From NCBI GenBank assembly GCA_044220535.1, contig JBGAQU010000034.1:1-25270 (forward strand): a DNA stretch of 25,270 bases, given 5' to 3'. This stretch comes from JBDHTS01 sp044220535. Lineage in GTDB: Bacteria; Pseudomonadota; Alphaproteobacteria; Micavibrionales; Micavibrionaceae. Under the pieces are notes generated by a model. It had not been told where the DNA came from. It saw nothing but the letters and a program-made list of their open reading frames with translations, and made no database searches. Shown here piece after piece: positions 6,497 through 15,206 of this stretch (position 1 is its first letter; every line of letters starts with the position of its first letter). The position numbers and the translations under genes were made by a program.

Positions 6497-8035
6497 ATGG
6501 ACCAGCAGGACATCAGCATCGACTTTTTCCGGAACGGCGCGCTGCTGGTCGATCCGCTGGCTTTTGAGGCGGAAAAACGTGCCTGGCCGCTGCCGCCGAC
6601 TTTGCCATCGGCGATATATGACAAAATCGTTGTTTTTTGGTTTGCGGAGATTGCCGCTAATACAGGCGGCATGGGCGATCTGCTGCGGCCCTTGTTCGGT
6701 CTTGCGGGGCTGGCGGCATTCAATCTGTATTATCAGAAGCTGGCGGCGTGTCAGCGCGCGACCCCGCACCCGGCCATCCGGCTGGATGAAACGAAGCCGT
6801 TCAGCTATGTCGGCCATGGCGTGGCGGCGCGGCACGGCGGCACGGCGAAAGAATGGCTGGCGGCCTGGGGGCAGAAATTGTTGATCCGGCTGATGCCGCT
6901 GAGCGGGCGCAGGCCGAGGCTTTATTTTTCCGGCAATCTTCTGGTGGAGTGCGGGCGGTTTGCGCCGGTCTATCGCCTGCGCTGCATGGACGGCATCCGG
7001 AACGTGTTCAGGAAAGATCCTAAGGGAGAAGATCAGGCGTTGCTGGAGGCGATGATTGCCCGGTTCGCAGCGCATATCAAAAACGTGGCGATGGAGTTCG
7101 GTACGGAGTCACGGCCTGAGGATCTGGAGCAGCTGGTCAAGGTGTTCCGGACCTGGTTGTTTGAGGCGTATTCGGATGCAGAGGCGCTGGAGATGCTGAC
7201 GCGCGGCGTGACGTTTGACTGTGTCGAGGGCAGCCTGTCGTCGCGCCTGCCCTGCCTGCTGGGCGTCACGGCGGTGCGTCATGGCGGTGAGGCGCATTCC
7301 ACCTGCCACGGCGAATATTTCCAGACCATGAACATGGCGGACACTGCCACCATTCTGAACGCCAGCGTCTTTTGGGCGCCGACGCCCGCCATCGGCGAGG
7401 ATTGCCGGGAAAGCCTGTCCAAGCTGCCCGCGGGTATGAAGGCAGGCGCGATTGACAGCCTGAACCTGGATGTCGCGAAGCCGTACCGGGACAAATATAT
7501 CGGGGCGCAACCGCCGAAAGAGATCAAAACGATCCTGATCCTGGCGCGGCATGTGCCGGTCCATTATTCGGCGGATTACACGCTCGATTTTCCCTGCATC
7601 ATCGATTTCTACGCGCAGTTGACGCGTATCCTGTGCGATGCCGGATATGACGTGATCTTCAAGGCGCATCCGGAATCGTTGTGGCGGCATTTTGACAAGG
7701 TGATTGATCCGCGCGCAAAGGTGGAATGGAAATCGTTCGAGCGGGCAGGGCTGAAATTCGACGCGGTGATCATGGACAATATGACCAGCACGGTTGTTCC
7801 CGACCTGATTGCGCGGCCCGTGCATTTATTCATTCTGGGCGATGAATGGAATGACCGGTCGCTGTCGTCCCGCCAGAAACAGTTTTTCGATACGCATGCA
7901 AGACGGCTGGGCGCGGAACTGGGTGAAGACGGTTTTTACAAGATGGATAAAGCGTTTATACTGCAATGCTTGAAAAACCCTGCAGCGCCGGACGCGTCCA
8001 GGATCGACCAGTTTTATGGGACCGTGACGCCATGA
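6497..8035 (+). CDS. Capsule/surface-polysaccharide biosynthesis protein, GT-B-like
   Basis: The protein is about 512 residues from the ATG at 6497. The N-terminal half is not recognized. The C-terminal third (from about residue 340) has the look of capsule or CDP-glycerol-type transferases: KTILILARHVPVHYSADYT, an FKAHPESLWRHF segment, and an AVIMDNMTSTVVPDLIARPVHLF segment, which resemble the H-P and D-x-x-S-x-x-x-x-E-x-x-x-x-x-x-P motifs. It is predicted cytosolic. Its stop overlaps the start of the next gene (ATGA), so it heads a translationally coupled cassette. The start is uncertain because no clear ribosome site precedes 6497. The transferred group is unknown. Confidence 0.65.
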   Translation: MDQQDISIDFFRNGALLVDPLAFEAEKRAWPLPPTLPSAIYDKIVVFWFAEIAANTGGMGDLLRPLFGLAGLAAFNLYYQKLAACQRATPHPAIRLDETKPFSYVGHGVAARHGGTAKEWLAAWGQKLLIRLMPLSGRRPRLYFSGNLLVECGRFAPVYRLRCMDGIRNVFRKDPKGEDQALLEAMIARFAAHIKNVAMEFGTESRPEDLEQLVKVFRTWLFEAYSDAEALEMLTRGVTFDCVEGSLSSRLPCLLGVTAVRHGGEAHSTCHGEYFQTMNMADTATILNASVFWAPTPAIGEDCRESLSKLPAGMKAGAIDSLNLDVAKPYRDKYIGAQPPKEIKTILILARHVPVHYSADYTLDFPCIIDFYAQLTRILCDAGYDVIFKAHPESLWRHFDKVIDPRAKVEWKSFERAGLKFDAVIMDNMTSTVVPDLIARPVHLFILGDEWNDRSLSSRQKQFFDTHARRLGAELGEDGFYKMDKAFILQCLKNPAAPDASRIDQFYGTVTP

Positions 8036-8586
8036 CAACCAGCCCAAGCGAAAAACAAAAAGAGACGGCGCGTATCGATCGTGGGCAGGTCAGTCTTGTG
8101 CCGTTTACAGAGGATTTTCTGACTCCGGTTTATGTCGGCTGGCTGAACGACGCCGAGGTGGTAAAGTACAGCCGTCAGCGATTTTCGACGCATACGGAAG
8201 AAAGCTGCTACAGCTATTTGGAGTATATGAATAAATCCGGTGATTTCTTTCGTGCCATACTGGACCGGAAGTCGGGGCGGCATATTGGCAATATCTCCGC
8301 CTCCATCGACCGTCAGAACAGCGTTGCGGATATCGCGATCATGATCGGGGAACGCGCGGTCTGGGGTAAGGGCTATGGCCTTGATGCATGGACGGCGGCG
8401 ATGGAATATCTGCATAATGAACTTGGTGTTCGCATGGTGACGGGCGGATGCATGGCGACCAATATGGGCATGATGCGTGTCATGGAAAAAGCCGGAATGA
8501 AACCATATTACACTCGTTCGGGATATTTCCTGGATCAAGGGCAGGCAATCGACAGTGTGCATTATGTCAGCGTGCGGACGAAATGA
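8032..8586 (+). CDS. GNAT-family N-acetyltransferase
   Basis: The 184-residue product shows a RimJ/RimL-like GNAT fold: LVPFTEDFLTPVYVGWLND at the N-terminus, GHIGNIS-type strand (RHIGNISASI), the acetyl-CoA loop region AVWGKGYGLDAWTAAMEYL, then TGGCMATNMGMMRVMEKAGM, where an N-x-x-M-x-x-x-M-E-K-x-G-F signature is usual. In a glycan locus such enzymes often acylate a nucleotide amino sugar. It overlaps both neighbours by 4 bases, so its product and the ABC exporter are probably made together. The target sugar is inferred only from context. Confidence 0.85.
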   Translation: MTTSPSEKQKETARIDRGQVSLVPFTEDFLTPVYVGWLNDAEVVKYSRQRFSTHTEESCYSYLEYMNKSGDFFRAILDRKSGRHIGNISASIDRQNSVADIAIMIGERAVWGKGYGLDAWTAAMEYLHNELGVRMVTGGCMATNMGMMRVMEKAGMKPYYTRSGYFLDQGQAIDSVHYVSVRTK

Positions 8587-10319
8587 GCTACACCCGCAAA
8601 AAATCGAAAATCTTCGGCAGCGCGATCCATATCGTGGGGGAGTCGTTCCGGCTGTATCCATGGCGCAGCACGACGGTGATCCTGTCCATCGTCCTGTCGG
8701 GGCTGGCGGAATCGCTGGGCCTGCTGACCATGCTGCCGGTGATCAACCTGGCGATGGGGGAGCATGGGCTGGGCGCTGCGGCGGCGGTGCCTTCGAAGTT
8801 TGAGGACGCGCTGACGGGATTTCTCAACACATTCGGCCTGTCGCCGACTTTGGCGGTGTTGCTGGGCCTGATTGTCATCGCGATGGTTTGCAAGGGGCTG
8901 CTGCTGCTGGCGGCGAAGACGCATGTCGGGTATGTGACGTCGCATGTCGCGACGCATCTGCGGCTGAAGCTGATGCGGGCGCTGTTGTCCGCGTCCTGGC
9001 TGCATTTTATTGAAAGCCCTTCAGGACGGTTTGGCAATGCGTTGAGCACGGAGGCGGCGCGGGCGTCGTCATCCTACATGGCCGGGTGGTATATGATCGC
9101 GTCGATGGCGCAGATCGTTATTTTCCTGAGCGTCTCCTTCATGCTGTCGCCGCAGGTGTTCCTGGCCGGGCTGGTCGTGGGCATTTTCGTGGCGTTCTGC
9201 CTGTCCTGGACCATCCGCATCGCGCGGCAGGCGGGGATCAAGGAAACGCATCTGATGAACGATCTGGTGTCGCGCCTGACCGACCATTTGAGCGGCATCA
9301 AGCCGTTGAAGTCGATGGGGCTGGAAAAACTGCTGCTGCCGTTTATGGAGGAGGACGCGAAAGGCCTGCGCTCGACGCAGCGGCATCAGGCGTTTGCCTT
9401 CGCCGCACAGAGTTCGCTGCCGGAGCCTTTGCTGGTGTTCTTTATGGCGTTCGGGCTGTATGGCGCGTTGCGCTATAGCACCATTGAATTGCCGCATCTG
9501 TTTATCCTGGCGGTGTTTTTCACCCGCATCATGGCGCGGATGTCGGAGCTGCAAAAATATTACCAGATGCTGGCATCGACCGAGAGCGCGAACGCGTCCA
9601 TCAACACTGCCATCCGCGACGCGGAAGAGTCGGCGGCGCTGGACCGGGCGGACGGGGCGGCGTATGCGCCGCTGCAAAAGGAAATCCGGTTCGACCATGT
9701 GCGGTTCGGGTATGGCGGGCGGGTTTTGTTTGACGATATCAGTTTTGCCATCCCGGCCCATCGCCTGACCACGCTGTACGGCCCGTCGGGCAGCGGCAAG
9801 ACGACGCTGGCGGATATGGTGTCCGGCTTGCTGCGGCCGCAGGGCGGGGAGATCTGGCTGGATGATATCGCCTATAGCCGCCTGGACAAGAACGCGCTGC
9901 GCCATTCGATTGGTTATGTGCCGCAGGAGGTGTTCCTGTTCCATGACACGCTGATGAACAATATCACGCTGCGCGATTCCAACGTGACGGAGGCCGATGT
10001 CTGGCAGGCTTTGGAGCGGGCGGATGCCGCCGGGTTTGTCAAGAATCTGGAACAGGGGTTGCAGACCAATATCGGCGAACGCGGGGCGCGGCTGTCCGGC
10101 GGGCAGCGGCAAAGGGTGATGATTGCCAGGGCTTTAGTCCGTAAGCCGCGCATCCTGATCCTGGATGAGGCGACCACGGCGCTGGACCCCGCGACCGAAA
10201 AAATGCTGTGCGCAACGATCAAGGCGCTGGCGCGTGATACGACAGTTATTGCCATATCGCATCAACCTGCGATAAAAGAGATTTCCGACCATGTGATCGA
10301 CATGGCGAAGCTTGATTAG
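8583..10319 (+). CDS. ABC transporter, membrane plus ATPase fusion (flippase/exporter)
   Basis: The 578-residue protein has six predicted transmembrane segments in residues 1-320 and an ATPase domain from about 350. Walker A is GPSGSGKTT at about residue 400, the signature LSGGQRQR at about 505, Walker B ILILDEAT at about 528, and the H-loop ISHQ near the end. This half-transporter layout is shared by MsbA and PglK, so the likely substrate is a lipid-linked glycan flipped across the inner membrane. The start ATG overlaps the TGA of the acetyltransferase gene. No start-site alternatives compete. Drug or lipid A export cannot be excluded by sequence alone. Confidence 0.88.
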   Translation: MSYTRKKSKIFGSAIHIVGESFRLYPWRSTTVILSIVLSGLAESLGLLTMLPVINLAMGEHGLGAAAAVPSKFEDALTGFLNTFGLSPTLAVLLGLIVIAMVCKGLLLLAAKTHVGYVTSHVATHLRLKLMRALLSASWLHFIESPSGRFGNALSTEAARASSSYMAGWYMIASMAQIVIFLSVSFMLSPQVFLAGLVVGIFVAFCLSWTIRIARQAGIKETHLMNDLVSRLTDHLSGIKPLKSMGLEKLLLPFMEEDAKGLRSTQRHQAFAFAAQSSLPEPLLVFFMAFGLYGALRYSTIELPHLFILAVFFTRIMARMSELQKYYQMLASTESANASINTAIRDAEESAALDRADGAAYAPLQKEIRFDHVRFGYGGRVLFDDISFAIPAHRLTTLYGPSGSGKTTLADMVSGLLRPQGGEIWLDDIAYSRLDKNALRHSIGYVPQEVFLFHDTLMNNITLRDSNVTEADVWQALERADAAGFVKNLEQGLQTNIGERGARLSGGQRQRVMIARALVRKPRILILDEATTALDPATEKMLCATIKALARDTTVIAISHQPAIKEISDHVIDMAKLD

Positions 10320-10357
10320 GTTTTACTATGAGCGGACATTTATAAAGAAAAAGAAAT

Positions 10358-10436
10358 AACTACAAAGCTAAACAGAGCACGCAGAGAAGAATCATTTTTA
10401 TTTTTTCCTCTGCGTGCTCTGTTTGGCTCTGTAGTT
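10358..10436. repeat. Large imperfect hairpin (29-bp arms) in the intergenic gap
   Basis: Left arm 10358-10386 and right arm 10408-10436 pair at 27 of 29 positions around a 21-base AT-rich loop. The arms contain CAGAGCACGCAGAG. The 180-base gap between the ABC gene and the aminotransferase gene otherwise holds only an AT-rich stretch with a CGTGCTTATTTGTGTTCATT motif, a kind of intergenic repeat seen in many bacteria. The hairpin may end transcription of the ABC cassette, although its T-run is inside the loop and only weak after the arms. Confidence 0.8.
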
Positions 10437-10499
10437 AAAAATCTTCTTATTCGTGCTTATTTGTGTTCATTCGTGGTAGGAATTTTTAGGAGGACGATG

Positions 10500-11804
10500 A
10501 TGACCGCCAATGTATTGAAGAACAGCAACCCCGACGACCTGGCCCTGCATGGCGGGGAGAAGGCGGTGCGGGAGCCGATTGTTGAGTACAACACGATTGG
10601 CGATGATGAGAAAAAGGCCGCGATCCGGGTTCTGGATTCAGGGCTGCCGCTCTCCGGTTTCCATGGCAGCGCGCGGCCGACGTTTTTCGGCGGGCCGGAA
10701 GTGCTGGCGCTGGAGAAGGAATGGAATGCGCTGTTCGGCACCAAATATGCGGTGTCGATGAATTCGGCGACGTCCGGCCTGTATGCGGCGATGGGCGCGA
10801 TCGGGCTGGGGCCGGGTGATGAGGTGATCGTTTCGCCGTATTCCATGTCGGCATCCGCCACTGCGCCGCTGGTCTGCGGCGGCATTCCGGTGTTTGCGGA
10901 TATTGACCCGGATTATTTCTGCATGTCCGCCGAAATCGTCGAACCGCTGATCACGCCGAAAACTAAGGCAATCCTGACTGTCAATATCTTCGGGCATCCG
11001 GCGGATCTGCACGGGTTGCGCAAGCTGGCGGACAGGCATGGCCTTTATCTGATCGAGGATAACGCCCAGGCGCATCTGGCCGAGGATAACGGCGCGAAGG
11101 CCGCTACAGTCGGGCATATCGGGATTTATTCCCTGAATGTCCACAAACATATCCACAGCGGCGAGGGCGGCGTTTGCGTGACGTCCGACGAGTTTCTGGC
11201 CAAGCGCCTGCAGCTGATCCGCAACCACGGGGAAAACGTGACCGACTGGATCGGGATGGACGACCTCTCCAACATGATCGGCCAGAATTACCGCCTGACG
11301 GAAATCAGCGCGGCAATCGCGCGGGCGCAGCTGTCCAAAATCAACGACCGGGTCGAGCGCGTGGAAAAAATCTGCGCGAAGCTGACCAAGGGCATTGAAG
11401 GCCTGAAAGGCCTGACGCCGCCGAAGGTGCGGAAAGGGTGCCGCCATAATTACTATATGTGGTCGGTGAAATATGACGAGGCCGCGTTTAACGGCCTGCC
11501 GCGCAAAAAATTCGTCGAGGCGCTGAAGGCCGAAGGCCTGCCGCTGGCGGAAGGATACGTGCCGCCGATCTACCGCCTGCCGCTGTTCCGGCAGCGCATG
11601 GGGCTGGGGCGCGACCACTTCCCCTATAATTTGACCGACCGCAAGTACGATGGTGCGTTGTGCCCGGTGACGGAGCGGATGCATGAGAAGGAATTGTTCC
11701 AGTACCAGCCGGTATCCTGGGACCCGTCTGAAGAGCAGGTGGATCAGATGATCGCCGCGTTTCATAAGGTGCATAAGGCGGCGGTTGAGGGGCGTCTGGC
11801 TTAA
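10500..11804 (+). CDS. DegT/DnrJ/EryC1/StrS-family PLP-dependent aminotransferase
   Basis: The 434-residue protein has the fold-type I pattern of sugar aminotransferases: NSATSGLYAAMGAIGLGPGD, DEVIVSPYSMSASA, LIEDNAQAHLA (Asp and Gln contact the cofactor), and the PLP lysine K216 in SLNVHKHIHSGEGG. It would transfer an amino group to a keto-sugar nucleotide, or act as a related dehydratase. Two adjacent ATG codons (10497 and 10500) are in frame; AGGAGG ends at 10493, so the second has the better spacing. It lies downstream of the ABC gene and upstream of the amidotransferase gene, with a repeat on either side. Confidence 0.88.
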   Translation: MTANVLKNSNPDDLALHGGEKAVREPIVEYNTIGDDEKKAAIRVLDSGLPLSGFHGSARPTFFGGPEVLALEKEWNALFGTKYAVSMNSATSGLYAAMGAIGLGPGDEVIVSPYSMSASATAPLVCGGIPVFADIDPDYFCMSAEIVEPLITPKTKAILTVNIFGHPADLHGLRKLADRHGLYLIEDNAQAHLAEDNGAKAATVGHIGIYSLNVHKHIHSGEGGVCVTSDEFLAKRLQLIRNHGENVTDWIGMDDLSNMIGQNYRLTEISAAIARAQLSKINDRVERVEKICAKLTKGIEGLKGLTPPKVRKGCRHNYYMWSVKYDEAAFNGLPRKKFVEALKAEGLPLAEGYVPPIYRLPLFRQRMGLGRDHFPYNLTDRKYDGALCPVTERMHEKELFQYQPVSWDPSEEQVDQMIAAFHKVHKAAVEGRLA

Positions 11805-11813
11805 TCAATCATC

Positions 11814-11932
11814 GTCATCCCGGCGAAAGCCGGGACCCATGCGCTGGTTGGGCTGGGAATAAAAGGCAGTTTATCTTCAGCCGTTGGTGGAGGGGAAATA
11901 TTGTATGGGTCACGGCTTTCGCCGGGATGACG
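11814..11932. repeat. MITE-like palindromic repeat, copy C (119 bp, shorter relative)
   Basis: The ends CGTCATCCCGG and its reverse complement frame a non-coding segment. The left interior (ACCCATGCG, then GGGAATAAAAGGCAG) matches the equivalent part of the copy at 23229-23373, read on its reverse strand. It fills the gap between the aminotransferase and amidotransferase genes and ends 11 bases before the latter's start codon. Confidence 0.75.
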
Positions 11933-11943
11933 ACAGGACAAAG

Positions 11944-13737
11944 ATGTGCGGTATTGCTGGCTACTATTCCGATAAACCTTACGATCCGTCCGTGCTCGAC
12001 AACATGGTGCAGGCATTGTTGCATCGCGGGCCGGATGCGGCCGGGTTTCACCGGGCCGGGCCGTTTCAGGGGGGGATGCGGCGCTTAAGTATCAACGGGT
12101 TGCTGAACGGCAACCAGCCGCTGTACAGCCCCGACCGTTCGCTGGTGATGTTTTATAACGGCGAGATTTATAATTACCCGCAGCTGAAGAAAGAACTTGA
12201 GGCGAAGGGGTATTCCTTTAGCACCGGGTCGGATGGCGAGGTGATTTCCTATCTGTTCGAGCAGATGGGGCCGGCCTGTTTCGAACTTCTGGACGGCATG
12301 TTCGGCATCGCGCTGTGGTCGGAAAAAACGAAAAAGCTATATCTGGCGCGCGATATTCCGGGAGAGAAGCCGCTGTATTACGCGCGCCTGCCCGGCGGCG
12401 GGATTGCGTGGGGGTCGGAGCTGTGCGCGTTGAAACAGCATCCGGGTTTAAAGCTGGAACTGAACCGGCAGGCGGTGTGGGATTTCCCGACCTTTCTTTG
12501 GGTGCCGGAGCCGGAGACGGTTTACCGTGACGTGTTTATCCTGCCGCGTGGGCATTACCTGGAATTTGACGGGCGCGATGCCAAAATCGTCAAAATCGAA
12601 AACCGGTTCAAGCCTTACATAATCGAAGCGACGGATAGCTGGGACGATATCGTCGGCAAGACGCGTTCTCTTGTTACAGAAGTCGTGAAAAGCCGGTTGC
12701 TGGCTGATGTGCCTGTGGGTGCTTTCCTGAGCAGTGGCCTTGACAGTTCCATCGTCGATACGATTGCACAGCAGGAGCTTGGGAACCTGACGACGTTTTC
12801 CATTGGGTTTCATGCCGACGCGGTGGACCCGTATGAAGGGCATGCGGATGAATCGGCGGAGGCCGCAGCTTATGCGAAGCAGATCGGCGCGACGCATCAT
12901 CTGCTTCGCGTGACGGCGAATGAATTCAGAAACAGCCTCGGCGCGTTTGTCGACCATGCGGGGCAGCCCTACGCCGTGTCGTCGGGCCTTGGCGTCATGC
13001 ACGTGGCAAAGGCCGCGCGGGCGCAGGATATCCGCATTCTTCTGTCCGGCGACGGGGCGGATGAAACATTCGGCGGGTACGGCTGGTACAAGCATCTGAA
13101 CCATCCGGCCTTGAGCCATCCGAAACCGGCGCAGGGTGTCGTGTCCATGCACAGCATGGGGATGAAGACGGAGGAGTATCTGGCCGCGATGGGCGCCTAT
13201 CCCGGCCCGCTACGCGCCTGGGCCTGGCATTATTACGCGGCGGAGGCGGAGAAGGCGTCGCTGTTCGCCCTCGACCTCGCGGAAGGGGCGGAGACGTCGA
13301 TCCGGGTGTTTGAACGATACAAGCCGGAAGCCGACTGGGCGCCGGAGGATTTTATCCGGCAGGATCGTGCATGCTATCTGCCGTTTGAAATGATGCCGAA
13401 GCTGGACCGTATGACCATGGCGCATTCGGTGGAAGGCCGCGCGCCGCTGGTCGCGCCTGCCATTTTGAATTTTGTGGAGGGGTTGAAGTTTGAGCATATG
13501 GTGCGCGGCGAGACCTTAAAGCCCGTTCTGCGCGAGGCGTTTTCCGGCCTGCTGCCCGAAAGCGTGTGGAAGCGCCCCAAGCACGGTTTCCGCGTGCCGA
13601 TCGACCACTGGCTGAAAGGCGAGTGGAACGATCTGTTCGAACATACATTCTCCGGCGATTCAAAATTGAGCCGGATGGGGATGCTCGGCAAGGGCGCGGC
13701 AGATACGGCGCGCCGCATGCTGAATGACACCCACCGG
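11944..13737 (+). CDS. asnB: Asparagine synthetase B-type glutamine amidotransferase (3' end cut)
   Basis: 598 codons are present before an ambiguous base. The ATG at 11944 is fixed by MCGIAGYYSDKP: removal of Met exposes Cys2, the N-terminal nucleophile of the glutaminase domain. HRGPDAAG, NGEIYNY and a DIPGEKPLYY segment follow. The synthetase domain has the PP-loop SSGLDSS at about residues 263-269 and LLSGDGADETFGGY. In a polysaccharide locus with a UDP-HexNAc dehydrogenase, this family often amidates a uronic acid (as WbpS does) rather than making asparagine; that is inference. The frame continues to 13815 only as nonsense past the N. The proper C-terminus, about 20-40 residues by family length, is missing. 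Confidence 0.85.
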
Positions 13738-13738
13738 N
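13738..13738. other. Ambiguous base at a probable assembly junction (left)
   Basis: To the left the plus strand encodes AsnB. Directly to the right the minus strand encodes the N-terminus of an IS1595-type transposase. The abrupt change at a single N suggests a closed scaffold gap rather than one unread base. Confidence 0.65.
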
Positions 13739-13836
13739 ACCAGTTCTGCCGCTGTTCGGGCTGTTACACCGCCAACGAACAGTTCAAGCAACCGGTTTTG
13801 CTTGTAAATACTTAACTTGCTTCGCCTTTTTACCAT
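13739..13836 (-). CDS. IS1595-family transposase, N-terminal fragment
   Basis: From the ATG at 13836, 33 codons read MVKRRSKLSI, then YKQNRLLELFVGGVTARTAA and ELV. The LLELFVGGVTARTAAELV stretch corresponds to LIEYFVAGATARAAAGLV in the complete transposase at 16681. This is the helix-turn-helix start of the IS1595 family. It is cut at the N at 13738. Confidence 0.75.
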
Positions 13837-13876
13837 TCGCCAACCTTAGATAAGACACCTTATCTAGGCCAGCCCC
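13739..13876 (-). mobile_element. Truncated end of an IS1595-family element
   Basis: The end at 13876 reads, on the minus strand, GGGGCTGGCCTAGATAAG, sharing the GGGGCTG terminus with the complete element at 16642-17363. A small hairpin (CCTTAGATAAG / CTTATCTAGG) lies inside, and a transposase start follows 40 bases from the tip, as in the complete element. Only 138 bp are present before the N at 13738. The interior differs from the complete element, so it is a different IS of the same family. Confidence 0.7.
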
Positions 13877-13991
13877 AAATCCATTATTCTCTCCTTCTGT
13901 CAATAATATTAATGAATCTTTTGTATTCTGTCAATTGAAATAAATAAAGCGCCGGATTTTGAAGCATCTTAATGATTATAATTATCTTGGA

Positions 13992-14986
13992 TCAAGCTGC
14001 TTTTTGCCCGCCATTCGAGGGCTTTGCCGCGATAGATTTTCCTGCAGAACGCAAATCCGCAAACGCCTCATCCAGCCGCGCCACAATCCCCTTTTCACCG
14101 ACGCGCAGCCAGTTGCGGGGGTCGTAAAGTTTCTTGAACGGGGTGCCGTCTTCGGGATCGATCTGGTATTTGAAGGCTTTCGGGTTTTCGGTCACGAACT
14201 TGCCGACGCTTTCGGCGAAGGCGAATTGCGTGTCGGTATCGATGTTCATCTTGAACACGCCATAGCCCAGGCTTTCCGCGATCTTGTCCTTCTCAGAACC
14301 TGACCCGCCGTGGAAGACGAGGTCGAGCGGGTTGGCGGCGGTGTTGTGCGTTTTTTGCACCAGCGCCTGTGAGTTTTTCAGGATTTCAGGGCGCAGCTGG
14401 ACGTTGCCGGGCTTGTACACGCCATGCACGTTGCCGAAGGACGCCGCGACCGAGAAATGGCCGAGCGGGGTCAGCAGATCATAGGCTTTCAGCACGTCTT
14501 CCGGCTGGGTATAGAGTTTCGCGTTGTCCACGTCGTCGGAGCCGACGCCATCTTCCTCCCCGCCCGTGCAGCCCAGTTCGATCTCGATGCTCATATCGAT
14601 CTTCGCCATGCGTTTCAGCAGGCGCGCGCATTCGGAGAGGTTAAAGTCGATGTCTTCTTCCGACAGGTCGATCATGTGGGAGCTGAAGAGGGGCTTGCCG
14701 GTTTCCTTATAGAACTTCTCGCCATGCTCCAGCATCGCCTCGACCCCAGAACCTTCGCTTGGAATGCATCGGGCATGCCTTTGCCAGCATAGAATTCGGC
14801 GCCGCCGTTAGACAGCTGCACGATCACATCCGCCTTGTTCTTGGCGGCGGCTTCCAGCGTGGCGTTGATCGTGCCGGTGCTGATGACATTGACCGCGGGC
14901 AGGGCGTAATGACCGTCCTTGCAGGCCTTGACAAGGGTCCTGTAATCCTTGCCGGTGACGACGCCGGGTTTAAGGGATGCGGTCAT
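13992..14986 (-). pseudogene. fbaA: Class II fructose-bisphosphate aldolase, internal deletion and frameshift
   Basis: The N-terminal frame (14986 down to about 14744) reads through LKPGVVTGKDY, ALPAVNVISTGTINATLEAA and SNGGAEFYAGKG to FQAKVLG. The C-terminal frame resumes as VEAMLEHGEKFYKETGKPL and runs to a normal end, with IELGCTGGEEDGV, SFGNVHGVYKPGN, VFHGGSGS and KMNIDTDTQ. Compared with E. coli FbaA, about 33 residues are missing at the junction, including the HVH segment and the TDH motif that carries the catalytic Asp109 and zinc-ligand His110, and the frame is shifted. The encoded enzyme could not work. GGAG precedes the start. A deletion in the genome or an assembly collapse would both explain it. 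Confidence 0.85.
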
Positions 14987-15020
14987 AAGAAAACTCCTGA
15001 AAAAACGCGGTAAAAACGAA

Positions 15021-15050
15021 ACAGCACTATACCAGTGGGCATAGTGCTGT
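15021..15050 (-). terminator. Terminator-like hairpin after the MarR-like operon
   Basis: A perfect 10-bp stem (ACAGCACTAT / ATAGTGCTGT) with a 10-base loop lies 25 bases past the small peptide gene. Read on the minus strand it is followed by TTTCGTTTTTACC. It would separate the regulator unit from the aldolase gene. Confidence 0.65.
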
Positions 15051-15075
15051 CAAATAACTGAAAGCAGTAAAAACC

Positions 15076-15204
15076 TTATTTCGGCGCGGGTTGGTCAAGA
15101 CCGATCGAAGCAACATTTTGCACAGATCCGTGCCATTCGCCAAAACCGGGAACGGCCAGTTTTTCAAACTCTTTAAGAGTTTTCTCGCTCAGTGTCATAC
15201 CCAT
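15076..15204 (-). CDS. 42-residue peptide encoded directly behind the MarR-like gene
   Basis: The frame from the ATG at 15204 reads MGMTLSEKTLKEFEKLAVPG, then FGEWHGSVQNVASIGLDQPA and PK. It starts 2 bases after the TGA of the MarR-like gene, with AAGGA 11 bases upstream; a second ATG at 15198 is in frame. The tight spacing suggests translational coupling. It has no hydrophobic segment and no family is recognized. The reality of the product is not proven, although the terminator downstream supports a gene in this place. Confidence 0.45.
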   Translation of the reverse strand: MGMTLSEKTLKEFEKLAVPGFGEWHGSVQNVASIGLDQPAPK

Positions 15205-15206
15205 CG

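Noticed and set aside
6386..7075. N-terminal extension of the minus-strand dehydrogenase frame
   Set aside because: The Rossmann motif starts right after the Met at 6385, and the extension is antisense to the capsule gene and low in complexity.
8562..11774. Several long minus-strand frames (for example 9069-10112 and 10638-11774)
   Set aside because: They are antisense to the ABC transporter and aminotransferase genes, and have the Arg/His/Gln-rich look of shadow frames in GC-rich DNA.
11884..11943. 20-residue N-terminal extension of AsnB
   Set aside because: It lies within the palindromic repeat, and the enzyme needs Cys directly after the initiator Met, as at 11944.
13738..13815. Apparent C-terminus of AsnB after the ambiguous base
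   Set aside because: The residues do not resemble any AsnB end, whereas the opposite strand encodes an IS1595 transposase start.
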